Shown here piece by piece: positions 7,961-20,224 of a stretch of DNA of 64,000 nt. Origin of the DNA: Pseudocercospora fijiensis CIRAD86. Taxonomy: Eukaryota > Ascomycota > Dothideomycetes > Mycosphaerellales > Mycosphaerellaceae. A program made the translations under genes and the position numbers. The DNA is taken from contig NW_006921536.1 in NCBI RefSeq assembly GCF_000340215.1, positions 4,095,664 through 4,159,663 of the forward strand, written 5' to 3'. Positions within the stretch are counted from its first letter, which is position 1. Every line of letters starts with the position of its first letter. The notes beneath the pieces are model-generated. The model had not been told where the DNA came from, ran no database searches, and was given only the letters and a program-made list of their open reading frames with translations.

Positions 7961-10486
7961 CTAAGCAAGATCTTGTTTGTTGTCGCCCACACTCCACTCC
8001 AGTCTCTCCGCAAGTGTCTCCAGTGCCGAATCTCCTCCTGCACGACTGACTCCACGAATGCCAGCAATCAGGAACTTCAGACTTTTCTCGAATTGGTCTT
8101 GCAATGTGAGAATACTATCAGGATTGGTGGTCTTAACAAGAAGCTCACTCAACTCCAACATGCCTGTAATAGCATCTCGTACAGGTTCCAGCTTCGCTGA
8201 CAATAGTAGACTGGTTTCCATTCTCCTTGTGTAGTCAGCCCAGACGCCTACCATTGCATCGATGTCGAGAGCCGCCTCCAAACTTTGCTGTGCCCTTTCG
8301 TGTAAGCTATGTGCAGTAGTCATAACGTAAGACGACAAGATGCCAGTAAAGTTGATGAGTCTTTGCCGTAGAGGAATGAGATTCGAGGATCGTGGTATTG
8401 ATCGCAGGCCGAGAAAGCTCCTACCGAGCAAGCTCCTTGCAAGGTATATTTGCAGTAAGAACGCAAATGCTCGGCTGTGTGGGACTGACGTACGACACCT
8501 TGTGATATTTTGCAGAGGCCAAGCAAATGTGTACTCCAGCTCGACAGCTGCAAGTTTGCGGATGAGAGCGACTCTAGATGATACTGCCAGATCGTTGGCG
8601 ATGCGGATCTGTATGCATTGATCGTTGACTTGCGCCACGTTGCTGAAAGCAGTCTGTGCGACCTCGCTCAATAGGAATTCGTCACCCCAAGGCCTCTGTT
8701 GCTCATTGGTTGTAATACGTTCGACCAGAGTATCAGCGAACGCCTCGAAAGCCGTGCCGTCTTTAGAGAAGAAGACATAGGGAATGGCAGAGATCATCTG
8801 CGCTAGACCATGCTCGTCCCACAGCTTGGATCGCAGAAGTGGCGTGCAGTCCGTACTGATTGTTTCGAGCCAGGATTGTAGTGACGCGTCTAGGCATTGC
8901 GAGAAGGATCTAAGTGAGCCAGATCGTAACTTGGGAATGATTCCATCGAAGGTTGGCATAGAGTTCCTCAGGTCAAATGCCTGAAGCCCATCACCGACCG
9001 TTTGATCGAGGCAGCGGAGAAATGAACGAGCCTTGCCCGAAGAGAAGATCTGGTTCGCGGCAAAGTGGACACATCTTGGGGCAAATGGCGATCCGTCACG
9101 GGTGACATTCATCAAATGTCGATTGTGCCATAGTTCTGCAGGCTCACAATGCGCCTTTGCGTCCTTGACAAGTGGTATGCCTTGGGCGGACGTGGAGAGT
9201 GTACCTGTCATGACCCATGTCGCGATTGAGCGGAGATATGTCTCGAGGCCATCGAGAAAGACGGTGGCGAGCACTTCGAAGAGCGCTGTGTCCTCTGAGA
9301 GCTGAGCAGAGCATGCTTGATCGTAGAGCGAGTCGAGCAAGTTGAGTTGACTGGTGCGGCCATCTGACAAAGAGAAGACTTGAATGATGGAAGCAAGGTG
9401 CGCGAGACCACGAGCTGCAGGTTCGGCCAATACGGCCACATCAGCAATACTGACAACTGTGGCTATCTGTGGAGTGACGTATCGCTGTTCCACCTCGCCC
9501 AAATGGGACGAGAGTGATCGTAGCAGTTTGCCGGTAGAGGCCTGCATGGTTCGTATATGTATGGCAGGTTGCAGGCTTTTCGTCCATTTGCGGAGGAAGT
9601 TCAAGCTTGAGCCCAACTTCGTGCAGCGAAGCAAAATGTCCATTGTGCTCTCTTCGCTTGTGCTCTCCATGCGAATCTTGCTGGGCAAATTCACTCGGCC
9701 CGTACCAGCATCAACGACGAAGAGATCGGTTGGGTATCCTCGCAGCATTGTAAGAGTCTCACGAAGCAATTGCAGCTCGGAAAGGCGTCTGCTTGTTGTT
9801 GATGGCGAGCTCTGAGTATGCCAGGTATCTCGTGCAGCTTGAATATGGGCAAGAGATGCACTGTCCGGTTGCGCGAGGTGCAGACGAGCAAGAGCGCCGG
9901 GATGCTCACTGCCGACTGAGGTCGCAGTTGTGGAAACGGTGCGCTGGGTGTCGTCGTCGTCGTCGGGCCCACTCCCTATTTCATCGCCACTGGAATGATA
10001 GCCGGCCTCGACGTCGTCCCAAAGACCAGCATCGTCCAGCGGATGGTCGGCAATGATTTCTTGCCAAGTCAAATGAGCATCTGGTGAAGCGGAAGCGGAA
10101 GCGGAAGCGGAAGCGGAAGCGGTCGTGTTCAGATGTTCAACATCCGCAAGCGAAGTCTTCTCCGCGGGCCGGTTGGAGAGGTCGAGGAGAAGAGCAAGAA
10201 GCTCTGGCATGCATCTCAACTTGGCGGGCAGTTCTTCTAGTCGACTCTGCAGTGCCTCAGCCAAGTCGTCTCGGCCCAAGACGTCCAGCTTCTCGGTCAA
10301 TCCGTCAAGACGGGCTTTGACGGCAAATTGATTGGTGCGCGCATGGCTTTGGTCTTTGAGCGCTCGCAAGGTGTGGTCTTGGAGCGGCTTGAAGGATGGC
10401 TGGTCAGGTGTTCGGCCGGTGACAGCGGTGACGAGACTCTGCGCGAGCTGGTCGAGTCTCGCGGCGTGTGCGTGTGCGTGTGCCAT
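7961..10486 (-). CDS. Gamma-tubulin complex component of the Spc97/Spc98 family, GCP5 type
   Basis: A single-exon 841-residue protein predicted to join the gamma-tubulin ring complex and help nucleate microtubules at spindle pole bodies. The N-terminal region (ARTNQFAVKARLDGL, LAEALQSRLEELPAK) and the acidic patch after TWQEIIADHPLDDAGLWDDV at about 140-180 resemble fungal GCP5. The GRIP1 region follows (DLFVVDAGTGRVNLPSKI near 265), then the FLDGLETYLRSIATWVMTGTL helix typical of the family, and the GRIP2 region with EYTFAWPLQNI and SYVMTTAHSLHERAQQSLE. An alternating Ser-Ala tract near residues 122-134 is encoded by a hexanucleotide repeat. The true ATG is at 10486. Its upstream end is only 130 bp from the giant RIPed element. 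It could be GCP4 or GCP6, but the N-terminus favours GCP5. Confidence 0.85.
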   Translation of the reverse strand: MAHAHAHAARLDQLAQSLVTAVTGRTPDQPSFKPLQDHTLRALKDQSHARTNQFAVKARLDGLTEKLDVLGRDDLAEALQSRLEELPAKLRCMPELLALLLDLSNRPAEKTSLADVEHLNTTASASASASASASPDAHLTWQEIIADHPLDDAGLWDDVEAGYHSSGDEIGSGPDDDDDTQRTVSTTATSVGSEHPGALARLHLAQPDSASLAHIQAARDTWHTQSSPSTTSRRLSELQLLRETLTMLRGYPTDLFVVDAGTGRVNLPSKIRMESTSEESTMDILLRCTKLGSSLNFLRKWTKSLQPAIHIRTMQASTGKLLRSLSSHLGEVEQRYVTPQIATVVSIADVAVLAEPAARGLAHLASIIQVFSLSDGRTSQLNLLDSLYDQACSAQLSEDTALFEVLATVFLDGLETYLRSIATWVMTGTLSTSAQGIPLVKDAKAHCEPAELWHNRHLMNVTRDGSPFAPRCVHFAANQIFSSGKARSFLRCLDQTVGDGLQAFDLRNSMPTFDGIIPKLRSGSLRSFSQCLDASLQSWLETISTDCTPLLRSKLWDEHGLAQMISAIPYVFFSKDGTAFEAFADTLVERITTNEQQRPWGDEFLLSEVAQTAFSNVAQVNDQCIQIRIANDLAVSSRVALIRKLAAVELEYTFAWPLQNITRCRTSVPHSRAFAFLLQIYLARSLLGRSFLGLRSIPRSSNLIPLRQRLINFTGILSSYVMTTAHSLHERAQQSLEAALDIDAMVGVWADYTRRMETSLLLSAKLEPVRDAITGMLELSELLVKTTNPDSILTLQDQFEKSLKFLIAGIRGVSRAGGDSALETLAERLEWSVGDNKQDLA
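10085..10121 (+). repeat. (GAAGCG)6 hexanucleotide microsatellite inside GCP5
   Basis: About six head-to-tail copies of GAAGCG on the plus strand, read on the minus strand as alternating Ser-Ala in the linker before the acidic region of the GCP5-like protein. Confidence 0.9.
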
Positions 10487-10616
10487 CCTCCAATGCGCAC
10501 ATTATGCCGCGCCGTGTTGGGGTCTGCAGTGGAGCGGAGCGGAGCGGAGCGGTCAGAAGGAGACGCGCTGTTGACGCGAAAGTCGGAAGCAGAAAAGCAG
10601 AAATGCACTACCCCCC
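10487..10616 (-). promoter_or_regulatory. Remaining GCP5 promoter, cut by the giant element
   Basis: Only 130 bp of normal-composition DNA lie between the GCP5 start codon and the element. It includes a GGAGC tandem run near 10530-10550 and ends with the 9-bp CTACCCCCC (10608-10616), which recurs on the far side of the element at 36194-36202. Confidence 0.5.
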
Positions 10617-10620
10617 TGGT

Positions 10621-10657
10621 GCGCCGAAGTTGAAGAAGGTCGGCTTCAGGCTAATTT
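10621..10657 (+). repeat. Left terminal inverted repeat of the giant element
   Basis: Begins GCGCCGAAGTTGAAGAAGG and continues through CGGCTTCAGGCTAATTT. It matches the reverse complement of 36152-36188 with one C/T difference. Beyond it the two ends diverge, though a GAATT-centred similarity persists for about 15 bp. RIP-type composition begins directly inside it. Confidence 0.9.
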
Positions 10658-13099
10658 TAGGAATTTCGGGAATCCTGAGAATTGGTTAGTTTGTTTAACT
10701 TATAGTAGTGCCCTTTATATATACTATCTCGAGCAAATATCGATAGGAGTACTTAGTCGTCGCTCTCGAATAAATTATTTTAAGCGGCAAAGATGCTAAG
10801 GTAGTAGTAGTAGCAATATAGTAGAATATTTAGATAGTAGGGGGTAGAAAGCTATACCAAGCCGTTTAGATCGGTCTATTATTATAGCGATAGTAAAGTC
10901 GGCAATAGTCGATCGCCCTATAGGCAGAAATCTAGATTCTATTAGATATTAGGGTAATTCTAAGCGTAATATAGGCGCAAACGGATAGTTATAGCTGCTA
11001 ATATAGATTGTTAACGTTTTAAGTATTCTTATTTAAATATTAAAACATTAAAAGATTAAATATAAGTTTAGCAATATTTAGGCTTATACTAGTATTCGGA
11101 CAATACTTATATCGTATAACGCTGCCTTATACGCCTTTATCCGCGTTACCTATTAATCTAAAGAGTCGTTTATTCCGTATCGTTCGTAGGATAGTATATA
11201 TCTATATTGTTAAACACCTTACCTTATATATATATTAGGATAGACAGCATCGCGAGCAATGTTGCAACAACCGTAAAAGAGAAGAAATAGGAAGAAACAC
11301 AAAGGATAAGTTATTGTACTTATACTAAAGCGAGGCTAGCGAATAGCAGTATATTAATTAATAATATATTTAAAAAAGCAGAGCGGCGCTAGCGGACACG
11401 CGTAATTGCGTACTATCGAGCAAGCGTAAGACTAACTAAACAATAGCGACTAAGACTAATACCCTAACTACCTAATCTCTTATTGTTATCGTTATCGTTA
11501 TCCTTATCGTTATTCTTATCGTTATCGTCGGCGGCGGCGGCGGCGGCGGCATAGTAGGGAGTAGTAGGGCCGGACTAAGCGAGAATTAGCATTTCTTACG
11601 TAATTCGAGTCTAGAGTGCGAGTCTATACCGAATGCTAGCGCTATTTCGCGTCTAACCGTATAGAATCGCCGCTACTAAGACGAGGACGTCGTACTCGTT
11701 CTACTAGACGAGTACGCGGCGCGGCGAGGGCGAGACGGCTAAAATACCTAGTTAATATACAATCGAATTCGATTAATTTAGAGCTTAACTTACTACCGCG
11801 TATACTGCCTTTAGTACCGCTTACGTAGTCCTTATATTTAAGGCAATATTATAGAAGAGGGTAAGAGGGTATATACGATGCCTAGTTAAAGGAGAAGGAA
11901 GTAAAGAAGAGGAAGAGTATATCGTAAAGTATATTATCCCTAGCAGCGTAAAGTTATATTGTAAAAAGCCTAGTATTATAGAAGTGAAGTACGTAAAGGT
12001 TATTATAAAAAGCCTAGCATTATGCAAGTAAGGTATATAAAGGCTATTATAAAAAGCCCGGAGTTAGCGAAAGTTCGAATGCCGCTCCTTAGCTACTACG
12101 TACTATATAGCCTCCTCGGTTTACCGACGGATAGTAGAAGTTAGTAAAAGTTAACGAAAGTTCCTAAGATATATAAATTAAGCTAATAAATTGCGGATAG
12201 GGGAGGGAGTTCGGTTATCGTATCGTCGGCTCCGTTCTTCTAGTACTAAGATCGGTATGCAAATCGTCTGTTCTGTTTCTTAGCTACCTAGTAGCAACTT
12301 TTACTAACTTTTATTATCCTACTAGGTCTGCTATTCGAACGCCTAGTCTATAGCTCTTGTTATTATCCTTTAAATCCTAGTCCTTTAGGTCCTTCCTAGG
12401 TCCCTAAGCGCCGAATATATGCTATAGTGCCGGTAGCTACGGTATAATAGGCATAGTATAGTAGTGTCGGCCTTCTTCGAAATACGGTATCGTCTTAGTC
12501 GGAGATAGGTTCTTAAAGCCGATACGGTCGTCGCTGTCGTGCTAGATATCTTTGCTAGCGCGATTTTACTAGGAATGCGCTTATTCGACGTATCTCGTGC
12601 TATATACGTTGCTAGCGTACTATGTATTATTAGAGTGCTGTCGTATCGTTTGAAAGTCGTAAAGTCGGTATTATAATCTACGGAATCCCGGGTCTTAGCG
12701 GGGCTTAACAATATTAGGCGCGCGGATAATACCTGCTAAGCTACGCTGCCAATCTTTACGTAGTAACAACTTCTACGTATCGGAAGGCTATTAATAGAAT
12801 CGTCCCTATAACAACGATATAGCCTTTACCTTTTTCTCGTATAAGCTAGCTACTTACCTAGATTATTCGCCGCTTAATAGTGCAACACTATTATACACGA
12901 CAACAAACTAATTGGCCTAGTTCTCTTTTCCTATAGCCGTTGCCCGTAGCGAGCGATAAAAACAGGTTAGTATACTCTCCCGATATCCTAGAAAGTATAA
13001 GACATCGATACGAGCAACGTACTAAAATACAAGACGACGCCGAATATAGAGATATGCCCCTACGGCCGCCGGCCGTAGGTCTCGTAGGAACAGCTAGTC
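10658..13099. other. RIPed interior, no recognisable gene
   Basis: TpA-rich DNA with stops in all frames. A (TTATCG)n tract lies at about 11483-11527 and is followed by (GGC)7 at 11529-11550. A short duplicated phrase (TATTATAAAAAGCC) occurs near 11960-12050. The longest open frame (12385-12711, minus) has no recognisable motif. Confidence 0.5.
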
Positions 13100-13800
13100 T
13101 AGTCAATTTCTAGTACCCCTAGGGTTCTAGCAACCCTTAGCACTCCCGGCCGTAGTAGGTCTTGCTAGTAGGAATAGCTTATCTAGTTAACTTTTAGCAC
13201 CCCGGCCGTAGGCCTTATGCTTAGGCCTTTTGTTAGCAGCCCCTAGCAACTTTTAGTATACCCGCGGGCCGCGGCAGCTCTTATACTAGGAACTTTGACC
13301 TTTACTATTAACTTTTAGCAACTTTTAGCGCCCGGCGGCAGGTCTTATATATAGAACCTTTATTATTAAACTCTAGCAACTTTTAGCGCCTAGCGGCAGG
13401 TCTTATATATAGAACCTTTATTATTAAACTCTAGCAACTTTTAGCGCCCGGCGGTAGGCCTTATACTTAGAACCTTTATTAGCAACTTTTAGCAACTTTC
13501 GGCAACTTTTAGTACCCCCGGCGGGCGGCAGTAGGTCTTACGGGAACAGCTAGGCCCGTTAACTTCTAGCACCCCTAGCGGCAGTGCTATAGTAGGTATA
13601 GTATCCGAGGCTCCGTTATATACTCCGCCGAGGGCTACGATTACGCCGACTAGTAAGTTAGCGTAACTAACGAAACCCCGGATTAGTAGCAGGTCTGCTA
13701 CCTTATAGCCGGAACAGCTATTCTAGCTATCTTTTAGCAACTTTTAGCAACTCTTAGCAACTCTTAGCAACTCTTAGCAACTTTCAGCCCCCCGTATAAT
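13100..13800. repeat. Minisatellite cluster built on AACTTTTAGC
   Basis: Irregular repeats of about 50-60 bp, each joining a GC-rich phrase (CGGCGGCAGGTCTTATA or CGGCCGTAGGTCTCGTAGG) to runs of AACTTTTAGC. Three nearly identical units lie at about 13320-13490, and a run of AACTCTTAGC lies at 13735-13785. The same decamer recurs in inverted orientation at 20.2-20.6 kb and elsewhere in the element. Confidence 0.8.
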
Positions 13801-13829
13801 CCGGTCGAGGATTAGAACGTTTACTATAC

Positions 13830-15600
13830 CTTATCTACGAGTTAACTTCGATTATTTTAAAGATTAGATACGTAGACAAGTCTTAGCTAGTAAGAAGCAA
13901 GAGGATATTCGTACGGAGCTATATAATACTAGATACTTAATTAGCCGTATACAATTTAAGGAACGATTAAAGCAATAGTAGATTTCCGCGCTTAGTCGAG
14001 CGCCGAGCTATCGTCGATATTTAGAGGATTAGCTAAAGCTCCTAGTATATACGTTCTTTTATAAGTATCGTATCTTAGATAAGTAGGCTATAGAGTACTT
14101 TAAGTATAAGGGTATCGATATCGGCCTTATACGCTATCGAAGCATCCGAAACGAACTTAGTATAACGTATTCTCCCTACTCTACCTTTATATATTAATTA
14201 TACTAGGTCTCTACCGCTAGGTCGCTCGGCCCCTCTAGAGGCAGTATCTCCTTAACATTGCTGCTATTGTATAGAAAGAGATACTACTCGGAGACTATAA
14301 TAACTTCGGTAGAGCAGTATTGTACGACGTCCTTTATATAAAGTATAGCATCTCAAGCCGCGAACGTTTATAGCAAGCTATATTACATCTCAATCCTGCT
14401 ACCGTTAAGCGAAGAAGACACAGTACGGCACGCAACTAGACTAGCTAGACGAATCCGGGCCCTAACTACGCTATCTCTATAGACGCCTACTACAAATTCG
14501 AATACTTCTGCTTCGTGATTTATGCCGCCGTAGATATATAGTCTAGGCGGGTTATATAGATCTATATTAGAATATCCGCTCGCACCGCGGTTTCTATAAT
14601 AGCACAGTATATAGCCTTTATAAAGCAATATTAAGGCATGCTACTTATTCTATAGAGTAACCGTAGTGCAGAGACCGTTATAATAGCCGATACGTATATA
14701 ACACTTCGGCGTGCTCTTTACGAAGACCCGTAGAACGGCGTCGTTCTTACGTTTAGCGACATATTCCAGTATAGGACCAGTCGTATAAACTAGCGTATCG
14801 AGACATTCTAGCGTTAGCTAATACGTGCGACTAGAAGATAGCGAAGATACTTCTACAACTTGTACCTTCAAGGTACATACCTTAAGGATTTCAAGTACGA
14901 CCGGATCGCTATGCTCTTTATATACATGCCTATTATAAAGGCTGTAGTATACGGATTTGCGAACTACTAGAACTACTACCGTATTCGAAAGCAGCAAGGA
15001 GAGCATATCGTAGCCGGTATACCTAACCTAAACTAGCGATACCTATATAGTAAGGGTGCTATACAGTTTATAGTTAAAGTACCCCTAGAGTTACTAGAGC
15101 TAATAGAACGAGATCTTTCCGGATTCGATTTAGAAGAGTATCTTCCGCTAGATACTATAGAATAGTACGAGGACCGTCTTATAGAAGAGGGCTTTGTTCT
15201 ACCTATACTATCGAACGAGCTTAATCTAGATCTCAATTATGTTTACCTTAAGGCCTACCTATATCTACGGGATAAGATTAAGTCGTATATAGAATTAGGA
15301 TTTACCCTCGAGGAGTCTTACGTTCCGCTCTACGCTAGGTTCTAGGCACCAAATCCTAATAATTAGACGATCTAGGATAACGCGAATAAGCCTCTATTCG
15401 AGCCGACTTACGACGACCTACGATAGGAATTGTAGAGGTCGATAGAACTCGATCGACAGGTCGGTAACAACTTTTTTACATTCGTAGTAGGGGCCTATCG
15501 GTCCGACGTAGACTTATCGGGGTCTGAGTCTAATGCGGACTCTAATAAGCCTAGGTTATCTACAGGGTGACATCCTAATATAGCATAGAGCGTAGTAGTA
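13830..15600 (+). pseudogene. rve-type (DDE) integrase/transposase relic
   Basis: One plus frame can be followed from about 14350 to 15350, interrupted only by TAG/TAA/TGA at positions where family members have Trp or Gln, as RIP produces. The catalytic core shows the first Asp in ISIDAYYKFEYFCFVIYAAVD (Asp codon at 14482). The second acidic position has become Asn in SNRSAETV (codon 14659; AGTGAC to AGTAAC is a TpG-to-TpA change). The Glu lies in RIETF (codon 14800), giving D-x58-N-x46-E. Downstream, DRIAMLFIYMPIIKAVVYGF and YRIRKQQG match the C-terminal part of the fungal integrase-core family found with large DNA transposons. An N-terminal portion with similar style lies at 13.85-14.3 kb in another frame. 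This is the best candidate for the element's own mobility gene; it is certainly dead. Confidence 0.7.
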
Positions 15601-16489
15601 GTTTCGGATTTAATACTAGCTACAGTAGCTAGCTACAGATAAGGCCTTTACAGTTATAGCGTCTAAGCACATCGGAGTGTAAGTAACTAGGCCCGGACTA
15701 CTAAATAACAAGTTACTATTCGCTATAATAATCCTTGCTTCTCTAGGGTTTAGGGAATACCTACTTTTACTCCGATATACTTAGACGCTATATATATATA
15801 ATAGTTATTATATCGACCTTCTCGATAATTAGTCTACGATCCCGCCGGCCTTCTTTAAAATCCCTCGAACATTATTAGTTATTTAACATCTAGTATGTTA
15901 AACTTCGGAATCCTAGTATAGAAAGAGGGCAAACTATACACTAGAGGCGGCTTTATCTACGAAGAACGATTTGGCACAAATTTCGTACCGAAATGCGAAG
16001 TATATAGGCTCGGCAACCTACAAATAACGAGCATAATCGTAGCGCTATAGATGTCGCAATAGTAGGGCTTATAGCAAGGACTATAGTAGTAAGACCTATA
16101 GTAGTAGCTAGGCCTCGATAGAGAAGGATTATCTATATCGACAATATAGTAGTTACCTACGCCCGGATCTTCCGCGTCTTAAGTATTAACGTAGACATAT
16201 AGATAGAGGGCCGGGACTAGCTCTTCGCTTACCGGAAACTTCCCTTCGATCGGGACCGAAGTACTATCGCATATTACGAAAGGGATTAGGCGACAGAAAC
16301 TACTAGCTATGTCTAACTATAGCCCTACTACTACGCTTAAAGGGATCAATTCGGAGAAGCTATTCTATAAAATCAAGCAATCTTAGCAGTCTCCTAGATA
16401 TACTACGAAAGGCCTCGAGGCCGCGAAGAAGAAGAGGCGCGATAAAAACCAGACATTACAACTATTACCCCGTCTAGCTAGTAAGCATA
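15601..16489. other. RIPed DNA with unassigned coding-like pieces
   Basis: Frames are broken by TAG/TAA. A minus or plus coding origin cannot be decided. Nothing is recognised. Confidence 0.4.
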
Positions 16490-17750
16490 GTAGCTAGCGA
16501 TTAGAGTCGGCTAAGATAAACTATGTCTTATTGTGCGTCTACCGCGTATTCGTTAAGGTCGATACGGACGGCAAAAGGACCTTTACGAAGGAGCCTAAGC
16601 GTATTATTTTTTAGAAGGTCGGTTTTACTAAGGAGGCGGTCGAACTGCTCGGTAGCGACCTAATAAACTTTCTTCTATCTAAAACAGGATATAAACCTCT
16701 AATAGAGAACAAATACGACGGACACTCCTTCTTCGATTTTGTTGCTAATCCTATATTAAAGACGTCCGAGCCTATACGTATTTGCGTTAATAGCAGTAAT
16801 CTAGTAAGTATACAGCTCTAGTACTAGGCGGCTACTCGGGATAAGGCTTTTAAGTAGGACGTCCGGACAATTAAGATACTCGTCGAGCAGATAAGTAACA
16901 CTTCTCGTTAAAATCGTCGACGTATAGCGAGCTAGCCGACCTTAGATAAGGAAGAGGTATTAGATAATAAAGCCGCCTTAGAGAATAAAGCAGGGAGTAC
17001 TATAGACTCTTTCGGAAGATCGGCGGATAAAGGGGATTAGTAGGATTAGGGGCTAGTAACGACTCCTACGCTAATAAGAAAGATAAAACTACCTACTAGG
17101 GCTAGCGTCCGGACGCCTCTACTGCCGACTAATCTAGTCCCTAAGGAGGTCTTCGTAAAATCCGAACCTATCGGGGATCGACAATTCGTCGACCTAATAA
17201 TAAGCCTAGGCCCGAGCGATAAGGAGGACAGTAGTACGACTACGGCCCTAGTAACCGCGTCCGAACATATAGGACCTACTATTAAGACGGAGCCGGAGAC
17301 TAGACTAGAAGACGTCGTATAGAGCACCGAAGCGCTACCGCGTAATAGTAGTATACCTTTACTATCGAACTTCTAGAGCAGCTCGGAGCAGTATAAGCAA
17401 CGCGAAGAAGGTAATAGCTATCTAGTTAAGGGTCGAGCTAAGCGTAAACAGTCGAAATCTTCTAAACCTCCGTTAGAAACCCGAGCGACTAGACGAAGAC
17501 AAGGGGTAGCAGATGCACAATAGCAGGTTTCGTACGAATAGAAGGCCGATACATAGTCGGATATAGCTATTCCCGCTTCTCGCGAAATACGCCCGAATAC
17601 TAGCGCGGCAAGCAAAGACAAGAAAGGCGTAGAATAGAGACGAGGGCAAGAAGGCAAGTTCGTTAAGAAACCGTAGTATTCGGATATAAGCGCTTATATA
17701 AAATGTAACTAAGCAATCGGAGCGCGTTACGGTAAAGTGGGCCCGTATAG
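16490..17750 (+). pseudogene. Long degenerate open frame of unknown function
   Basis: From about 16500 a plus frame runs for some 400 codons with only TAG/TAA interruptions, starting near INYVLLCVYRVFVKVD and passing SKTGYKPLIENKYDGHSFF. Its second half is rich in Lys, Ser, Thr and Glu. Codons are otherwise protein-like, so it is likely a RIPed gene carried by the element. I recognise no domain. It may be a second structural or mobility gene next to the integrase, or a host gene fragment. Confidence 0.4.
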
Positions 17751-20224
17751 TGTTTTTATTAAGTTTAGTTAGTCTATAGCGCTAGTATAAGATCCCGGCT
17801 AATTCTTCCCTCTTAATATATCTAATATATAGAATACTAGACTCGCAATTCTAGCCGTATATCGCTCTATTAATAAGGGCTAATTATCTAACTATTCTAA
17901 ATTATTAGCGAGCGGTCGATAGTATATACTTCTATCGGCAATTAATCTTATAGGCGACAAGGAGGATAATAGCGAGTAAGAGTATACGTATATCTACGGT
18001 ACTATGTTCGCTATAATCAACCTAATAAGGTATTAGACTACGCAACCCGACGATCGAGTAGCTTTACCGCCTCCTCGACGGTTAGATTAAAGGCTGCACG
18101 TTTATCGACCTTAACCGCGATAGTACGTCTAAAAGGCACCCCTCGCTAGCCTCGAATATAGGCTCTAGAAGACTATCCTCCGTAGTACCTAGGAGTACTA
18201 TCGAGCTAGCGTAGATAAGCTAGTCCCGAGGAAGCATCGGAACTATTCGTTATAAACGAGATAGTATCGGCGGCTCAACTAAGTCTAACGAGCTCCCTTC
18301 TAGAAGAATATATATCCCCCGATATGTCCCTCTCCGATTAGATAGAGGCTATAGCGAGACAGCTTAATCCGTCGAGCTCTAGCCCGGAGCTAATACCGGT
18401 ACAATTAGAGGCTCTAAAACCTCTACTTACGAAAGCGGCTAACGGGGGGTTTAGTACTCTACTAGGTAAAAACCGGAGCGCGTATATATTAAAAGTACTT
18501 TAGCTATATCTCGATACTACTTACCTTAGCCGTATCGTAATAAGTTAAGTTTACTTATAGATTACTACTCTAAAGGGATACGACGTCGAGATCGATCGGT
18601 TACTTTATATCCGCGATTAGCTTCGAGGTTAGGTTCGTATATCCTAGGGGACGCCGCGGCTAGGGCAGGGGGCAGAGGTCCGACTCTACTAACGACATAT
18701 CTAGAAGCACTCGAGATTGTTAGTACGTCTTAGGTCTCGTATTAGGCACGGTCGACACATCGAGGGTCTATAGTACTAAGTAGTAAAAGAGCTCCTTCGG
18801 TATATAGAGAGTAGCGCGGCTCGCCTAGCTTCTATAATTCTAGACTAAGAAGCGGAATTAGAGCACCTATAGGAGTAAAAAGACTACGAGGACGACTAAA
18901 GGGCACATCCGTAGCACCGCTAGTAAGTCCTATTACACTCCGGGTTAAACAGCGTCGTCTAAATAGTACTATACGTACTACGTAGAAGCGATATAGTAGT
19001 AGCGACCTTTAGCCGCGCAAGTCGTATCGAACTAAGTTTCCTCGAGCCCGGGGACTCCGGTTATAGTAGATAGAGGTGCTAGATACAAGCCTTGCAATGC
19101 CCGGTATTAGTCGTTTAGCGTTAGCGTTGTTGTTGCAGTTGCTATTACTATTGCTCGGGATTAGGTCGAGGCGGATTGCTATCTTAAGGGTAACGATATA
19201 GCATACTTACGTAAAACAATAATCGTTGCTCTCGAATGTTATTAGCCGTATATCTCTACCGTATCGCTAGACTAATAGCCTTACTTAACTTGTAATCGTT
19301 AATATATTGTACGAAAGCAAAAATCAAAAATCTATTATTAGCACCTTGCTTAGCATTATAGAGGACAGATATAGCATCTTCTATGTCTCCCTTCTAGACT
19401 ACGTATACCGATCGTAGGACGTAGATATTTCACCCCTCGAGCCTTTCGATACGAGACCGACGTAGTAAGATAAACTAGACGCCCGCTATAGATTAGAGGC
19501 TAGTTACGGCCTTTATTTACTACCTTTAATACAACGATACGAGCTAGAAAAACGTAGCGAAGTCCTATAACTACCTCTACGAAGACGATCTAGACTATAT
19601 ACCTTAGAGTTAACGAGCGATCGAATAACGAGTAAACCTTCTTAGACATTAACGTAGTATAATCGACTAGCGAAGCAAATATAGTCGCGACTATAGTAGT
19701 TCTAGAGAGCAGGATAATCCGGACTATATCGACGTCGAAGAGAGCATCGAGCGGGACGCGTCGGAGCGCGTTCTTATATCTCTATTAGAAGCATATTAGG
19801 CGGATATAGGATTAGAGATATAGACAGGGACAGAGGGAGACTCCGACTCTAAGTGTCTACCGGAATTAGTATTAGGCGCCTGCCCTAAAGAAGCCGACTT
19901 TGCTACGATTGTTACTACTAGAATTATCGACGCGGGCGAGGTTATCTAGACGGTACTCGACTAGTTATATACTAATGTGCTCGATATAAGTAGAAGGCGG
20001 TCCTTATCTTTACTAGTTTTTCCTATTAATAAGCTTTAGCGCCGTCGGAGGCGTTAGGTTAAGGGAAAACAGATTATACGCAGGTATAACAGAAGTAAGG
20101 CGGCCGCTAGAAGGAAGCGACATAGTATAATAAGAACTCTACAATCTAGATAGATGCTAATAAATGTTACCGAAGTTTATAAGATATATTAGAGGTTAAC
20201 GCGAAAAGCTAGTATAAGACCTAT
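17751..20224. other. RIPed interior, no gene identified
   Basis: Coding-like fragments continue to about 18060 (frame containing LASGRQYILLSAINLIGD) and appear again at 19.4-20.05 kb, but stops and probable frameshifts prevent any assignment. A run of GTT/GCT triplets lies at about 19110-19150. Confidence 0.4.

Noticed and set aside
7599..7997. 132-codon minus frame downstream of GCP5
   Set aside because: It overlaps the GCP5 C-terminus in another frame and has no domain.
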